A stretch of DNA of 64,000 nt, from the NCBI GenBank assembly GCA_030068145.1, contig JAPJBO010000290.1, positions 62,001 through 126,000 on the forward strand, written 5' to 3'. Position numbers and translations under genes: made by a program. Shown one piece after another: positions 51,422 through 60,229 of the stretch. The DNA comes from Diplonema papillatum (Eukaryota; Euglenozoa; Diplonemea; Diplonemida; Diplonemidae). The stretch's first letter is position 1; each line of letters opens with the position of its first letter. The notes below the pieces were generated by a model. It made no database searches. It was not told the DNA's origin and saw nothing but the letters and a program-made list of their open reading frames with translations.

Positions 51422-54400
51422 GCCGGCGACGCTCACACCCCGGCGGGGGCAGCCGGCTCGCCGGACCCGCGCCCACCCGTCAGCCAAGCTTGCCAGGACT
51501 TGCTGAACGCGGTTTGCGGAACACCGGGGACCCCTGCTAAGCGCCCGGCGTCTCGGTCGCCAGTGGGGACTCCGGCCTCCGTCAGGCGGAAGCCGCTCGC
51601 CGGGATGGGGCGAGGCCGGGGCTTGGGTATAGCGGCGGCGGCCCGGGCCTTGGCCGCTCGGCTGGCGGTTGGGCGGCGCAGCCCTCCAGGACCGGCCCCA
51701 GCATCGGCCGGCCGGGGGAGAGGCACGGCGGCGAGGCGAAGTCCCCCGGCTTCGTCCTCCGCGTCCCTGACGCCTGTCCTCTTCCCGGACAGCGTCCGGG
51801 CCGCTCACGCCCCGGTGCCCCCGCACACGCACGTCTCCCTGGGGAGGGGGGGGGACGACCCCTGCGATGACGGGGACGTCCAGCGCCACCCGGGGCCGCT
51901 GCCGGGGGGCCCCTCGGGGGGCTGCAGCTCCGCGACCGTCTGTGTCCTTTCGCGTGGGCGGGGTGGAGATGATCTCTGCGTGGATGGGGACATCCACCCC
52001 AACCCAGGACCGGCGGTCAGCGACGCCCAGGACCCGGCCCCCACGGTCGCCGAACCGGCGCCGGCCAGCACGGGGCCGGGCGCGGCCGGTCGGCAGAGCG
52101 CAGCGGGGTCGCAGAGGGCACCGGCGCCGGTGTGCATCTGCCGCACGACCGGGGAACGGAGGGGGAGACACCGAATGTGGTGCCCCTGCTCCAGGGCCTA
52201 CCGGGAGGCCGTGGCCGGTGGGAGGGAGCCAGCGGCAGTCCCGCCTCGGACTCCCGTGGAGCCATCCGGGGGCGCTCCCAGTGCCGCAGGCCGGGACGGA
52301 CAACAAGGGGGCGCAATCCCCTTCTCGTTCGAGGAGGTCGCGACTGCCGGCATTCGCACCCTGGAGCGGGTGCCGGCGGCCGCGAAGCCGCAGGTCTCAG
52401 CTCTCTTCGAGACCGTGCTCAGGGCAGCCACCGATGATGCCGGGTGGCTGCGGGCTTACGCCTTCGCCCCCCTCGTCCTCTCGGCTACCCACCGGGGGGG
52501 GCGGAAAGCGGTGACAGAGGCCCTCCGTCGCCGCGTCCGCCTCTGGAGGGCGGGGCAGCTGGAGACCCTGTGGGCTGAGGCCCGGGCCGTCTCAGCCGGG
52601 AAGGGCGATCGCCGCGCGCGCCGGCGAGCCTACCCGGTCGCAGACGACGCCGATAACAGGCTCGAGCTGCAAACGGACGTCGAGTCCGTGGACGACCTGG
52701 ACGGGGCCACCGTGCGGCAGGTCCTCCGGCGGGCCCGCGACCGATGCTACTCGCGGGCCGTCTCTGCGCTTTCCGCGGCGCAGACTGCGCCGGCGGACGA
52801 CGCCACGCTGGCGGCCCTGAGGGAGCTGCACCCCCCTGCCCCCGAGTTGCCTGACGACCGCAGCTTGCGGCCCGTGGCCGTAGCGAGGCCCTCCCCGGGC
52901 GTTATCCGCCGCGTGCTGAAGAAGATGCCGAAGGGCACCGCCGCTGGGCCGTCCGGCCTCTCTGCGCAGCACCTGCTCGACCTGTGGGACGTCTCCGGGT
53001 CGTTCAAAGAGGCAGTGGCGGACGCCGTCTGGGCCCTCTCTTCCGGCAGAGTGGCTTCAGCCGCCCGACCGTACCTCTTCGGGGCGAGGCTAGTTCCGCT
53101 GGTCAAGAAGTCCGGCGGGATCAGGCCCATTGCGTGTGGAGAGATCCTGCGACGGGTGGCCGGCAAGGTCCTCGCTTCCGACCGGGCGATCAAGGACCTG
53201 GGAGCGAACGTCCTTCTGCGGAGTGGGCAAGTCGGAGTCAGCGTTAAGGCGGGGGCCGACGCTGGCGTGCACGCCATCCGCAGGGTTGCGGCCCTGTACC
53301 GCGACAGGGACGTGGTCGACAGGGGCATCCTGCAGATCGACTTCGCGAACGCCTTCAACACGCTGCGGCGGGAAGCGATCATCTGCAGTGTCAACCGACA
53401 CGCCCCCCAGCTGTTGGGGTACGCACTAGCGGCGTACGAGAAACACTCCGCGCTTGTGGTGGGCGACCGGGGTATCTCCTCCCAGTGCGGAGTCCAACAA
53501 GGGGACCCCTTGGGACCGCTGCTCTTCAGCCTCGTCATGCACGATGTCGTCGTGCCGCCGAACCCCGGAGAGCAGCCACCCGTCCCGGCGGCCCCGGCTT
53601 CGTCGCAGGCGCCCGTCGAGTCCGCCCCCGCGTCGCTCGGCCAGCCGGAGCCTCTCGATGCCGCCGGGGGGCGGCCCACCCCTCCAGAACCGGCTCAGGC
53701 CCCAGGTTCGGGGGACCCAGCGGTGCCACCGCCGCCGCCGGTGGGGTCCCCGGCGGCCCCGAGGGCCACGGATGGCGCGCTGAGCCAGGCGGGGCTTGAC
53801 CTCCTGACGTTCTTCCTGGACGACGGGGCGGCTGGGGGTGAGCTCGACACCCTCGGTCACTGGCTGCAGGGCTTCGAGGACAGAGCGGCCGCGGTCGGGC
53901 TCAGTCTGAACCGGGGGAAGTGCAGGCTGTCCGTTGCCCCCGGCGCCACAATCCCCGAGGCCCTGCAAGGCATCGAGACTTTTCCGCTGGACGATATCCA
54001 GCACCTCGGCGTCCCCTGCGGTTCCCCCGAGACGATGCGCGCCTTCGTGGAGGAAGCGGCCAAGAGCGCCGAGCGGAAGATGCGGATGATAGCCTCCCTC
54101 CCCGACGCACATGTGGCTCTGACTCTGCTGAAGTTCTGCGCCGGCTTCGTCAGCGTCGTCCACCTCATGCGCGCTGTGGGGGCTGTCTTCGACTTCGCGT
54201 GCATCGATCAGGCCACGCAGTCTTGCCTGGCGACGATCACGGGCATCGAGACGGACGCTTCCGCCTGGGCTCTGGCTTCCCTTCCCGTCAGGCTCGGTGG
54301 CCTGGGCCTGCACTCCTGCGCCGACACAGCGGCGATCGCGCACATCGCGGCTACCTTTGACGGCGAGGCTTGCCTCCCGTCCCTGGTGACCCCCTACGTG

Positions 54401-55631
54401 CTGCCGCACGCCATGCTTCTGGACGAGGACGACACTTTCCTAGCGTCCCTCGAAGACCCGCGCCTTGCACCCTTCGAATCCGTTTTGGAGAAGATCCAGA
54501 ACGTTCTGCAGGCACGGGATAACTACGGGGGACGTGGACAGAAAGTGTGGTCCGCGACAGTTCATGACGAGCGACGCAAGGCCCTCCTTATCTCGATGAC
54601 TGAGGAGCTGGGCAGGTCAGGCCGGCTTCAAGGGTCGGCGCTGGCTCTGAAGCAGGTCCAAGTCCGGGCGCGGATCCAAAGCTGCTCCGCCCAACATGCG
54701 TCCGCTTGGCTTTATGGCAACGCGGAGGCGGACCCCAGGCTGTGGCTTTCTCCCGCGGAGCTCGCAGTGGCCATCCGGCTTCGGCTGGGGCTGCCCATCG
54801 CCCCCATGCCGAGCATCTGTCGCCTCTGCGGGACAGGCTCGGCAGACGTCGACGGAGTGCATGCGCGAAGTTGCTTCTCCGGCGGGCGCCGGACGAGAAT
54901 GCACAACGCACTCCGCGATGTCATCGCTGACTTCGCCCGCCGTGGCTTGCTGGCCCCGGCGGTCGAGCGCCCCGTGTTTTCGAACACGGAGCGGAAGCGC
55001 CCGGACATCAGCTATGTCCGGGACGGCACCACCGTTGTGCTGGACGTCGCCGTCACCTTCCCCCTGCAGCCTTCGAACCCCCAGTACGCTAAGCGGGCGG
55101 CGGAGAAGCCAGGGGGGGCGGCGACAGCCTACGCAACAGCTGTTAAAGAAGGTAAGTACCGCGGCATAATAGACAACGAGCCAAACCCTCGGGAATGGCT
55201 CGCTGTCCCGCTAGTCGTGGACACCTTCGGAGCGTGGTGTCCTGGAGCACTCACGGAGTTGCGGCAAATAGCTCGCAAAAGCGCCCTCCGTGAAGACCGG
55301 ACCGCTTCGGCCGCCTGCCAGGACTTCTTCCACCAATTGAGCTTTCAAGTAGCCCAGGGGGTGGCAAGAATAGTCATTTCATCTGGCGGGGCGCGACCGG
55401 ACGAAGCGGTCCACCCTGGTGCAGGGGGTAGTGTCACTGCATCGCGGGTTTTTTTACCTGGTCGGACCTGCTTGCTAGCAGGCCAGCCCAGGTCGCAGTG
55501 AGACTGGCGTTCACTGTGTGCTGAAGAAGCATTTTTTTGGGCTCCCGCTCCGGAAGCAACCGGATACCGGCAGCCCCGCTGTACTAACATGTCGAGTACA
55601 GTGTCCCGCGCTCCAAAAAAAAAAAAAAAAA
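51422..55631 (+). mobile_element. LINE-R copy 2, near full-length, restriction-like-endonuclease type
   Basis: A single long ORF is followed by a 3' UTR that matches copy 1 (36740-36940) and an A16-18 tail at 55615-55631. RT followed by CCHC and a restriction-like endonuclease at the C-terminus is the layout of R2/NeSL/CRE-type elements. No site-specific target is evident. Confidence 0.9.
51605..55501 (+). CDS. LINE-R polyprotein: 2A-like repeats, zinc finger, RT, RLE
   Basis: The frame is open from at least 51422; the first ATG is 51605. Near the N-terminus, two related segments end DDGDVQRHPGP (51866-51898) and VDGDIHPNPGP (to 52012); the second fits the 2A peptide core D-x-x-x-N-P-G-P known from LINEs and viruses. 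A CxC...H...CxC cluster lies at 52133-52192. RT: LQIDFANAFNTLRREAI (motif A, about 53330), CGVQQGDPLGPLLFSL (motif B, 53485), then an 80-residue Pro/Ala-rich insertion, then LTFFLDD (motif C, catalytic Asp pair 53819-53824). C-terminus: CRLCGTG...HARSC knuckle (54818-54874) and KRPDISYVRDGTTVVLDV endonuclease core (P-D at 55001, D at 55043). No internal stop: potentially active. Confidence 0.85.
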   Translation: MGRGRGLGIAAAARALAARLAVGRRSPPGPAPASAGRGRGTAARRSPPASSSASLTPVLFPDSVRAAHAPVPPHTHVSLGRGGDDPCDDGDVQRHPGPLPGGPSGGCSSATVCVLSRGRGGDDLCVDGDIHPNPGPAVSDAQDPAPTVAEPAPASTGPGAAGRQSAAGSQRAPAPVCICRTTGERRGRHRMWCPCSRAYREAVAGGREPAAVPPRTPVEPSGGAPSAAGRDGQQGGAIPFSFEEVATAGIRTLERVPAAAKPQVSALFETVLRAATDDAGWLRAYAFAPLVLSATHRGGRKAVTEALRRRVRLWRAGQLETLWAEARAVSAGKGDRRARRRAYPVADDADNRLELQTDVESVDDLDGATVRQVLRRARDRCYSRAVSALSAAQTAPADDATLAALRELHPPAPELPDDRSLRPVAVARPSPGVIRRVLKKMPKGTAAGPSGLSAQHLLDLWDVSGSFKEAVADAVWALSSGRVASAARPYLFGARLVPLVKKSGGIRPIACGEILRRVAGKVLASDRAIKDLGANVLLRSGQVGVSVKAGADAGVHAIRRVAALYRDRDVVDRGILQIDFANAFNTLRREAIICSVNRHAPQLLGYALAAYEKHSALVVGDRGISSQCGVQQGDPLGPLLFSLVMHDVVVPPNPGEQPPVPAAPASSQAPVESAPASLGQPEPLDAAGGRPTPPEPAQAPGSGDPAVPPPPPVGSPAAPRATDGALSQAGLDLLTFFLDDGAAGGELDTLGHWLQGFEDRAAAVGLSLNRGKCRLSVAPGATIPEALQGIETFPLDDIQHLGVPCGSPETMRAFVEEAAKSAERKMRMIASLPDAHVALTLLKFCAGFVSVVHLMRAVGAVFDFACIDQATQSCLATITGIETDASAWALASLPVRLGGLGLHSCADTAAIAHIAATFDGEACLPSLVTPYVLPHAMLLDEDDTFLASLEDPRLAPFESVLEKIQNVLQARDNYGGRGQKVWSATVHDERRKALLISMTEELGRSGRLQGSALALKQVQVRARIQSCSAQHASAWLYGNAEADPRLWLSPAELAVAIRLRLGLPIAPMPSICRLCGTGSADVDGVHARSCFSGGRRTRMHNALRDVIADFARRGLLAPAVERPVFSNTERKRPDISYVRDGTTVVLDVAVTFPLQPSNPQYAKRAAEKPGGAATAYATAVKEGKYRGIIDNEPNPREWLAVPLVVDTFGAWCPGALTELRQIARKSALREDRTASAACQDFFHQLSFQVAQGVARIVISSGGARPDEAVHPGAGGSVTASRVFLPGRTCLLAGQPRSQ

Positions 55632-55674
55632 GAACCCACGGGCTGGCGGGTGTGGGTAGGCTACCACAGCAGTC

Positions 55675-55780
55675 ATAGGGGGTCATGGGGGGGCCCATAG
55701 GGGGTCCATAGGGGGGTCATGGGGGGGTCCATAGGGGGTCCCAGGGGGGTCATAGGGGGGGGGGGGTCATGGAGGCGAGC
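55675..55780. repeat. G-rich minisatellite, GGGGGTCCATAG and GGGGGTCATG units
   Basis: About seven 12-18 bp units with G4-G11 runs; G-quadruplex formation is plausible. It lies between the LINE-R tail and the hAT relic. Confidence 0.9.
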
Positions 55781-55866
55781 AAGCGGCCCAACCCGGCGAG
55801 ACACAGCCGAACTTCCAACCGCAGTGGTGGATTCTATCACGCCCAACTCAGGATGGGGCCGGGACA

Positions 55867-56891
55867 ATGCCGGGGAAAAGGAAGGACATGCTAGGGCAAC
55901 ATACGTTGTTCAGCTCCTGGAAGAGACAGTGCACGGCAACCCAGCCAGCCTCACGAAGCGAAACCCCACCGCCTCCATACACGAAGGACTACAGCCTATG
56001 GGAAGACTCGAAGGTGGGCAGCATTCCAGAAGCAAACCGCAAGCACGAGAAGGCGTTGAAGGGCAAACCAGCGAAATCTATGAAAGATTTCCTGACGGTG
56101 CAGCTCCTGCTACCTTTTGCTTACCTCCTGCGACCTTTGAGGACATCGACACCCACGGACCTGCATGCGAAGTTGCAGAACGCCTTCCTTTGGATAAGGT
56201 CGAGGAATTCAAAGCGCTCGTCGCACCGCTTCTGGAGCACTTCGCGACACAAAAGCCGCGGAGTCTGGATGGGGGCAATGGAGTTGTTGTGGATACTACT
56301 GCCGACCCCTTTTTCAGTGCGCACATCAAAGAACGCACCCTTGCAGAACTACCTAGTGCACTTGTTGAGTTCGCGCGGCTTCACGTGGGCGAGCATCCCA
56401 CATACACGGACTACTGCTCTGCGTTTCTTCGCGACCAGGGGTTGCGTCTGCAATACCCGAATACAGCGCGCATCCTCTTGATGGCACTAGTGCTTCCTCT
56501 TGGGACGGCTTCCGTGGAACGATTGTTCTCCGTAGTAAAGCAGTGCCGTACGTACATCCGCAACAGGTTGTCGAACTCAACTGTGCGCCAATGTTTGTTC
56601 TTGGCGTACAATCCCCCTTCCGTGACGCCAGAATTTCTTGACCAGCTGATGAGAGAGTATCTCATGCTGGATCCGACAGTCAGGAAAAATGACAAAGACG
56701 ATGCGTCAGAAAGCGAGGACTCAGAGCCCGAGCCCGAAGCCGAGGACCCGTTGCGGTACACGAACGTACGCCGAACATTATTGAAGTTCGCAAAGGCTTC
56801 GGTGTACTTCGATGCCGTGTCGGCGGTCCTCGCAAAGAGAGAGCAGTTGGCACGACGCCCCATGCCCTTATTCTCCAACTCTTCCTTGTAA
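55867..56891 (+). pseudogene. hAT transposase relic, internally deleted
   Basis: One frame starts MPGKRKDMLGQHTLFSSW at 55867, typical of a hAT N-terminus, and is lost within about 250 bp. Another frame from about 56130 to 56891 carries the hAT C-terminal dimerisation region: NTARILLMALVLPLGTASVE, RLFSVVKQCRTYIRNRLSN, then an acidic tail with SESEDSEPEPEAED. The catalytic RNase H core between them is missing, so it is a deletion derivative or a host-retained dimerisation domain. It could interact with other hAT proteins; this is speculative. TIRs were not identified. Confidence 0.75.
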
Positions 56892-57250
56892 TCCAACTGC
56901 TGTGTTTTCCCCCTCACGCGCCCTTTGCCGGACAACTGCTGGTTCTCCCACCTCTCTGCTGCACCCTCCACCCTCTGGAACATCTGGCTCGGAATCTATA
57001 CACGGTGCGCAGTGATGCACGGTGATGCACAGTGATCCACGCTAGTGCGGTGTGCACAGTGACACGATAGCGCATGGTGGTGCATAGTGATCCACAGTGG
57101 AGGACAGTGGTGGCACTAATTTTCGGGCCCTCAACGACTTTGCAGGGCTGGCTGGGGTGGCTGGACAGGCTGGACCACCACTGGGGGGGTCTGGGGGGTC
57201 GACAAACACGTGCTCGGCACCCCGGTGCAAAAGACGGGTACCCGTCCATC
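56892..57250. other. No gene; short GTGATGCAC tandem
   Basis: GCAGTGATGCACGGTGATGC and related 9-11 bp units occur at 57010-57110. Otherwise unremarkable. Confidence 0.5.
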
Positions 57251-57252
57251 TA

Positions 57253-57331
57253 CATGGACTATTGCTCTACCGGGCGCCGGCCTTCAGGCCGGTCGGCCCG
57301 GGTTCGAACCCCGTCCGTGACATTTTTCCGG
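57253..57331 (+). tRNA. tRNA-like sequence, probably a pseudogene or SINE head
   Basis: A 7-bp acceptor-like pairing CATGGAC with GTCCGTG (one G-T), a strong CCGGCC-TTCA-GGCCGG hairpin in the anticodon position, a T arm GGGTTCGAACCCC with perfect B box, and a T5 terminator shortly after. The D arm is degenerate and the anticodon loop cannot be drawn as seven bases, so decoding function is unlikely. Confidence 0.4.
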
Positions 57332-57362
57332 TCGGGGATTGTTTTCGAGCCCCCCCACAATG

Positions 57363-57395
57363 TTGTGTTTTTTAGAGTTAAAGTTCGCTTGAGAA
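57363..57395 (-). repeat. TTCAAGCGAACTTTAACTC-like module, inverted
   Basis: On the minus strand ATTCTCAAGCGAACTTTAAC then TCTAAAAAA; the same module as at 8343, 20955 and 26224 (plus) and 7938 (minus). Here the LINE-A tail is not visible. Confidence 0.7.
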
Positions 57396-57970
57396 TTTTT
57401 GTGTCAATTTTCTGGTTGGTTGGAACCCCAGCAAAATAGCAGAAATACGTGTGCCAAACACCTTTTTCTCTGTGAATTTTCGTATTTTTAATAATTTGGG
57501 TATTTTGGGCCTCGTACCACCCTAAAAGACCTGGTGTTTCTGGTATGAGTCTGGCAAGACTGGCCCATGTGCAGGCTACTGCAACCAACTTTGTCACAAG
57601 TTTGTGATGCTAATTGCGGGTTCTGTCGTTTGTTCGGCTGTTGCACGGATTGCGCTGAGTTCTTCTGTGAATCCCAGGTTTATTGAGTGCAAATAAACGG
57701 GCTACCCGTGCCACGCGGAGTTCAGATCCGCAGGCACGAGACTTCTTCGACTGCACCCGGCTTGGCCCGTACTGTACGCAAGAAGCCGGTTCGAAGGACG
57801 CACTGGAGGCCGCTGCGGCATTCTCCGCGGTGGCGTGCACCCGAGACAACGGAGTCGTCACTTCGCCAGTCAGACTTGCCGAGGCGCGCGAGGCGGCAGC
57901 CCGCGGTCCTGGAGGCCGGCGCTGCTGGAGCAATCCCTGGCTTGGCCCTTCATACACCAGTTCGAAGGGC
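57396..57970. other. No gene with support
   Basis: Open frames around 57680-57990 on both strands (for example with EAREAAARGPGGRR) lack recognisable domains. The higher GC from 57720 to 57950 could mark a host exon, but no splice pattern is convincing. Confidence 0.4.
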
Positions 57971-57974
57971 ACAC

Positions 57975-58120
57975 CGGAGGGGCTAATTCCCATTCTCGAA
58001 CACAATTTAACTTTTTGCCCATTCTCGAACACTCGCTAACTTTTTGCCCATTCTCGAACACTTTTTAACTTTTTGCCCATTCTCGAACAGTCGCCTAACT
58101 TTTTGCCCATTCTCGAACAT
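57975..58120 (+). repeat. Minisatellite with core AACTTTTTGCCCAT, second locus
   Basis: Five units of about 30 bp (ACTTTTTGCCCATTCTCGAA). It starts GGGCTAATTCCCATTCT, as at 2983. Confidence 0.95.
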
Positions 58121-58125
58121 TGAAA

Positions 58126-58190
58126 ATTGCCCAGGGTGGGATTCGAACTCACCACCCATACATCCAAAAAATCCAGCCATTTTTGGGTTC
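58126..58190 (-). tRNA. tRNA-like 3' half (B box and T arm)
   Basis: Minus strand: GGGTGGTGAGTTCGAATCCC then ACCCTGGGC, a well-formed T arm and B box, preceded by a poor A-box region. It probably belongs to a SINE head. Confidence 0.4.
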
Positions 58191-58309
58191 GCCATTTCCG
58201 ATTCCGATTTCCGTCGGATCCGTTCCTCGAACAAGGTGCCAGCATTGTGGTTGGCTGCTGCGTCCCGGCTCGGTATCCTGGTTGCGCACTGGGTTATTGA
58301 CACCGCAGC

Positions 58310-58700
58310 TATGCGGAACGACCCGAAAGTATGCGGAACAGCCCAAAAAACCTTGTGCAACTATGCGGAACGACCCGAAAGTATGCGGAACAGCCCAAAA
58401 AACCTTGTGCAACTATGCGGAACGACCCGAAAGTATGCGGAACAGCCCAAAACAACTATGCGCAACTATGCGCAACTATGCGGAACGACCCGAAAGTATG
58501 CGGAACAGCCCAAAAAACTATGCGCAACTATGCGGAACGACCCGAAAGTATGCGGAACAGCCCAAAACAACTATGCGCAACTATGCGCAACTATGCGGAA
58601 CGACCCGAAATTATGCGGAACAGCCCAAAACAACTATGCGCAACTATGCGCAAGTATGCGGAACGACCCGAAAGTATGCGGAACAGCCCCAATAACTATG
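58310..58700 (+). repeat. Minisatellite array, AACTATGCGGAACGACCCGA unit, forward
   Basis: Eight or so units of 42-66 bp contain CGGAACGACCCGAAAGTATG and CGGAACAGCCC followed by AAAAAACCTTGTGC or AAAACAACTATGCGC. The two tails define subtypes. Confidence 0.97.
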
Positions 58701-58723
58701 CGCAACTATACCGGTTTGGTGGT

Positions 58724-58785
58724 GTGACCTCCTGGGCTAGCCTGGTTCTCTCACCATTCAGCGGCTATCTCGGGGTTACCCCCAT
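58724..58785 (+). repeat. Dispersed repeat, also at 10862-10926
   Basis: GTGACCTCCTGGGCTAGCCT, then CTCTCACCATTCAGCGGCTA and TCTCGGGG, are shared almost perfectly. Confidence 0.85.
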
Positions 58786-58874
58786 CGTAAGTGCAATTCA
58801 TGTTGTTTTCTTCCTTTGGCGTTCAATTCATTGTCAGTCAAGTTCGTCACCGAGTGAAGCGCACAAAGCATTCT

Positions 58875-59235
58875 TTGGGCTGTTCCGCATACTTTCGGGT
58901 CGTTCCGCATAGTTGCGCATAGTTTTTTGGGCTGTTCCGCATACTTTCGGGTCGTTCCGCATACTTGCGCATAGTTGCGCATAGTTGTTTTGGGCTGTTC
59001 CGCATACTTTCGGGTCGTTCCGCATAGTTGCGCATAGTTTTTTGGGCTGTTCCGCATACTTTCGGGTCGTTCCGCATAGTTGCACAAGGTTTTTTGGGCT
59101 GTTCCGCATACTTTCGGGTCGTTCCGCATAGTTGCGCATAGTCTTTGGGCTGTTCCGCATTCTTTCGGGTCGTTCCGCATAGTTGCGCATAGTTGCGCAT
59201 AGTTCTTTGGGCTGTTTCGCATAGTTGCGCATCGT
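58875..59235 (-). repeat. Same minisatellite array, inverted
   Basis: Reverse complement of the units at 58310-58700, including both subtypes, with a 175-bp spacer between the two arrays. Confidence 0.97.
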
Positions 59236-59239
59236 GTTT

Positions 59240-59385
59240 GGGGACCAGAATTAGACCAAAATTGGACCAAAATTGGACCAGAATTGGACCAAAATTGGAT
59301 CAAAATTGGACCAAAATTGGATCAAAATTGGACCAAAATTGGACCAGAATTTGACCAGAATTGGACCAGTATTAGGGGGGGGGGG
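59240..59385. repeat. GGACCAAAATT tandem repeat and G tract
   Basis: About ten units of 11-14 bp (TTGGACCAAAA or TTGGATCAAAA), then G13 at about 59376. Confidence 0.95.
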
Positions 59386-59514
59386 GGTACCCACCACGGC
59401 CCCAGGGTGGGACATTGTCCGTCGGTATTCCAAAAACGTCGTCCCTGTGTCAAAAATTTGTGTCGATTCCCTGACACAATGTGTTTCGTTGTGTCGCACA
59501 AGCCTGTCGGTTCT

Positions 59515-59790
59515 CTTCATCGGAGCTGCACGCGAGCACAAATTCGCCGAAAAAGGTCTGCTACATGGGCCAGCAAAGAAATGTCACCAACCAGTGGGTC
59601 GATTTCCGTCCTTTTGCCCGGTGCCCCGCATCTGTTAAAGATCCACGAACCACGCACATACCTTTTGGTCCCCGGGTCTATTTTTGACGGTTCTCTTCAT
59701 CGGACTCCGTCACTACGATTCGGAGCTCATCGTGATCAGAAAACCGTCAAAAAAGGTCCGCCATGCGGACCAAGAAAAAGCCCAACTTTT
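59515..59790 (+). mobile_element. Dispersed relative of the 203-bp tRNA-like unit
   Basis: CTACATGGGCCAGC (A-box-like), CACCAACCAGTGGGTCGATT (B-box-like), then CCGGTGCC, CGAACCACGCACATA and GGTCTATTTTTGACGG follow the unit order of the array at 38.4-40.2 kb in opposite orientation. A second partial unit follows at 59695-59790. Confidence 0.7.
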
Positions 59791-60090
59791 TTTATGGTAA
59801 CAACCGCGGTTGTCATTATCAAAAAGTGACGGTTGGCAGCGTACTGTGGAAATCACCATACAGGTGATAGCACATACACACAAACAAAAATCCAAAATGC
59901 CTTTCCTGTTCAAGGTACCTCTTGTATTCAAGGTTCCTCCTGTATTCGACCCCCCCCAGTAAAAGGCCCCCCCCAGTAAAACTCTCTCCCGAAGTCTCCG
60001 AACGCACGTGCTCAAAACAAAACACAGGTGGGTTTCTCTCTCCGACTTGCTGTGCTTCGCGTACCCAAACATCCCTTGCCTGTGGACGCA

Positions 60091-60173
60091 GATGAAGTTC
60101 CTGGAGCGAAGCGTGCCGCCCGCCGACTGCAATTGCGACATCCACGCGCTGACCCAGGACAGTGTTCTCGAGC
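60091..60173 (+). CDS. Possible short host exon
   Basis: TGTGGACGCAG|ATGAAGTTCC and GAGCAG|GTAGGC bound an open stretch, MKFLERSVPPADCNCDIHAL and eight more residues, with higher GC than its surroundings. The splice signals are good but the protein is unrecognised and no neighbouring exon was found. Confidence 0.3.
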
Positions 60174-60229
60174 AGGTAGGCGCTCATTAGGGCGTCAAGC
60201 CAACCACCCTCGCATCCCCAGCCGTGAGG

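Noticed and set aside
57253-57331. Functional tRNA with UCA anticodon (suppressor or selenocysteine)
   Set aside because: The anticodon hairpin allows a 6- or 8-base loop but not a standard 7-base loop, and the D arm is degenerate; SINE or pseudogene is more likely.
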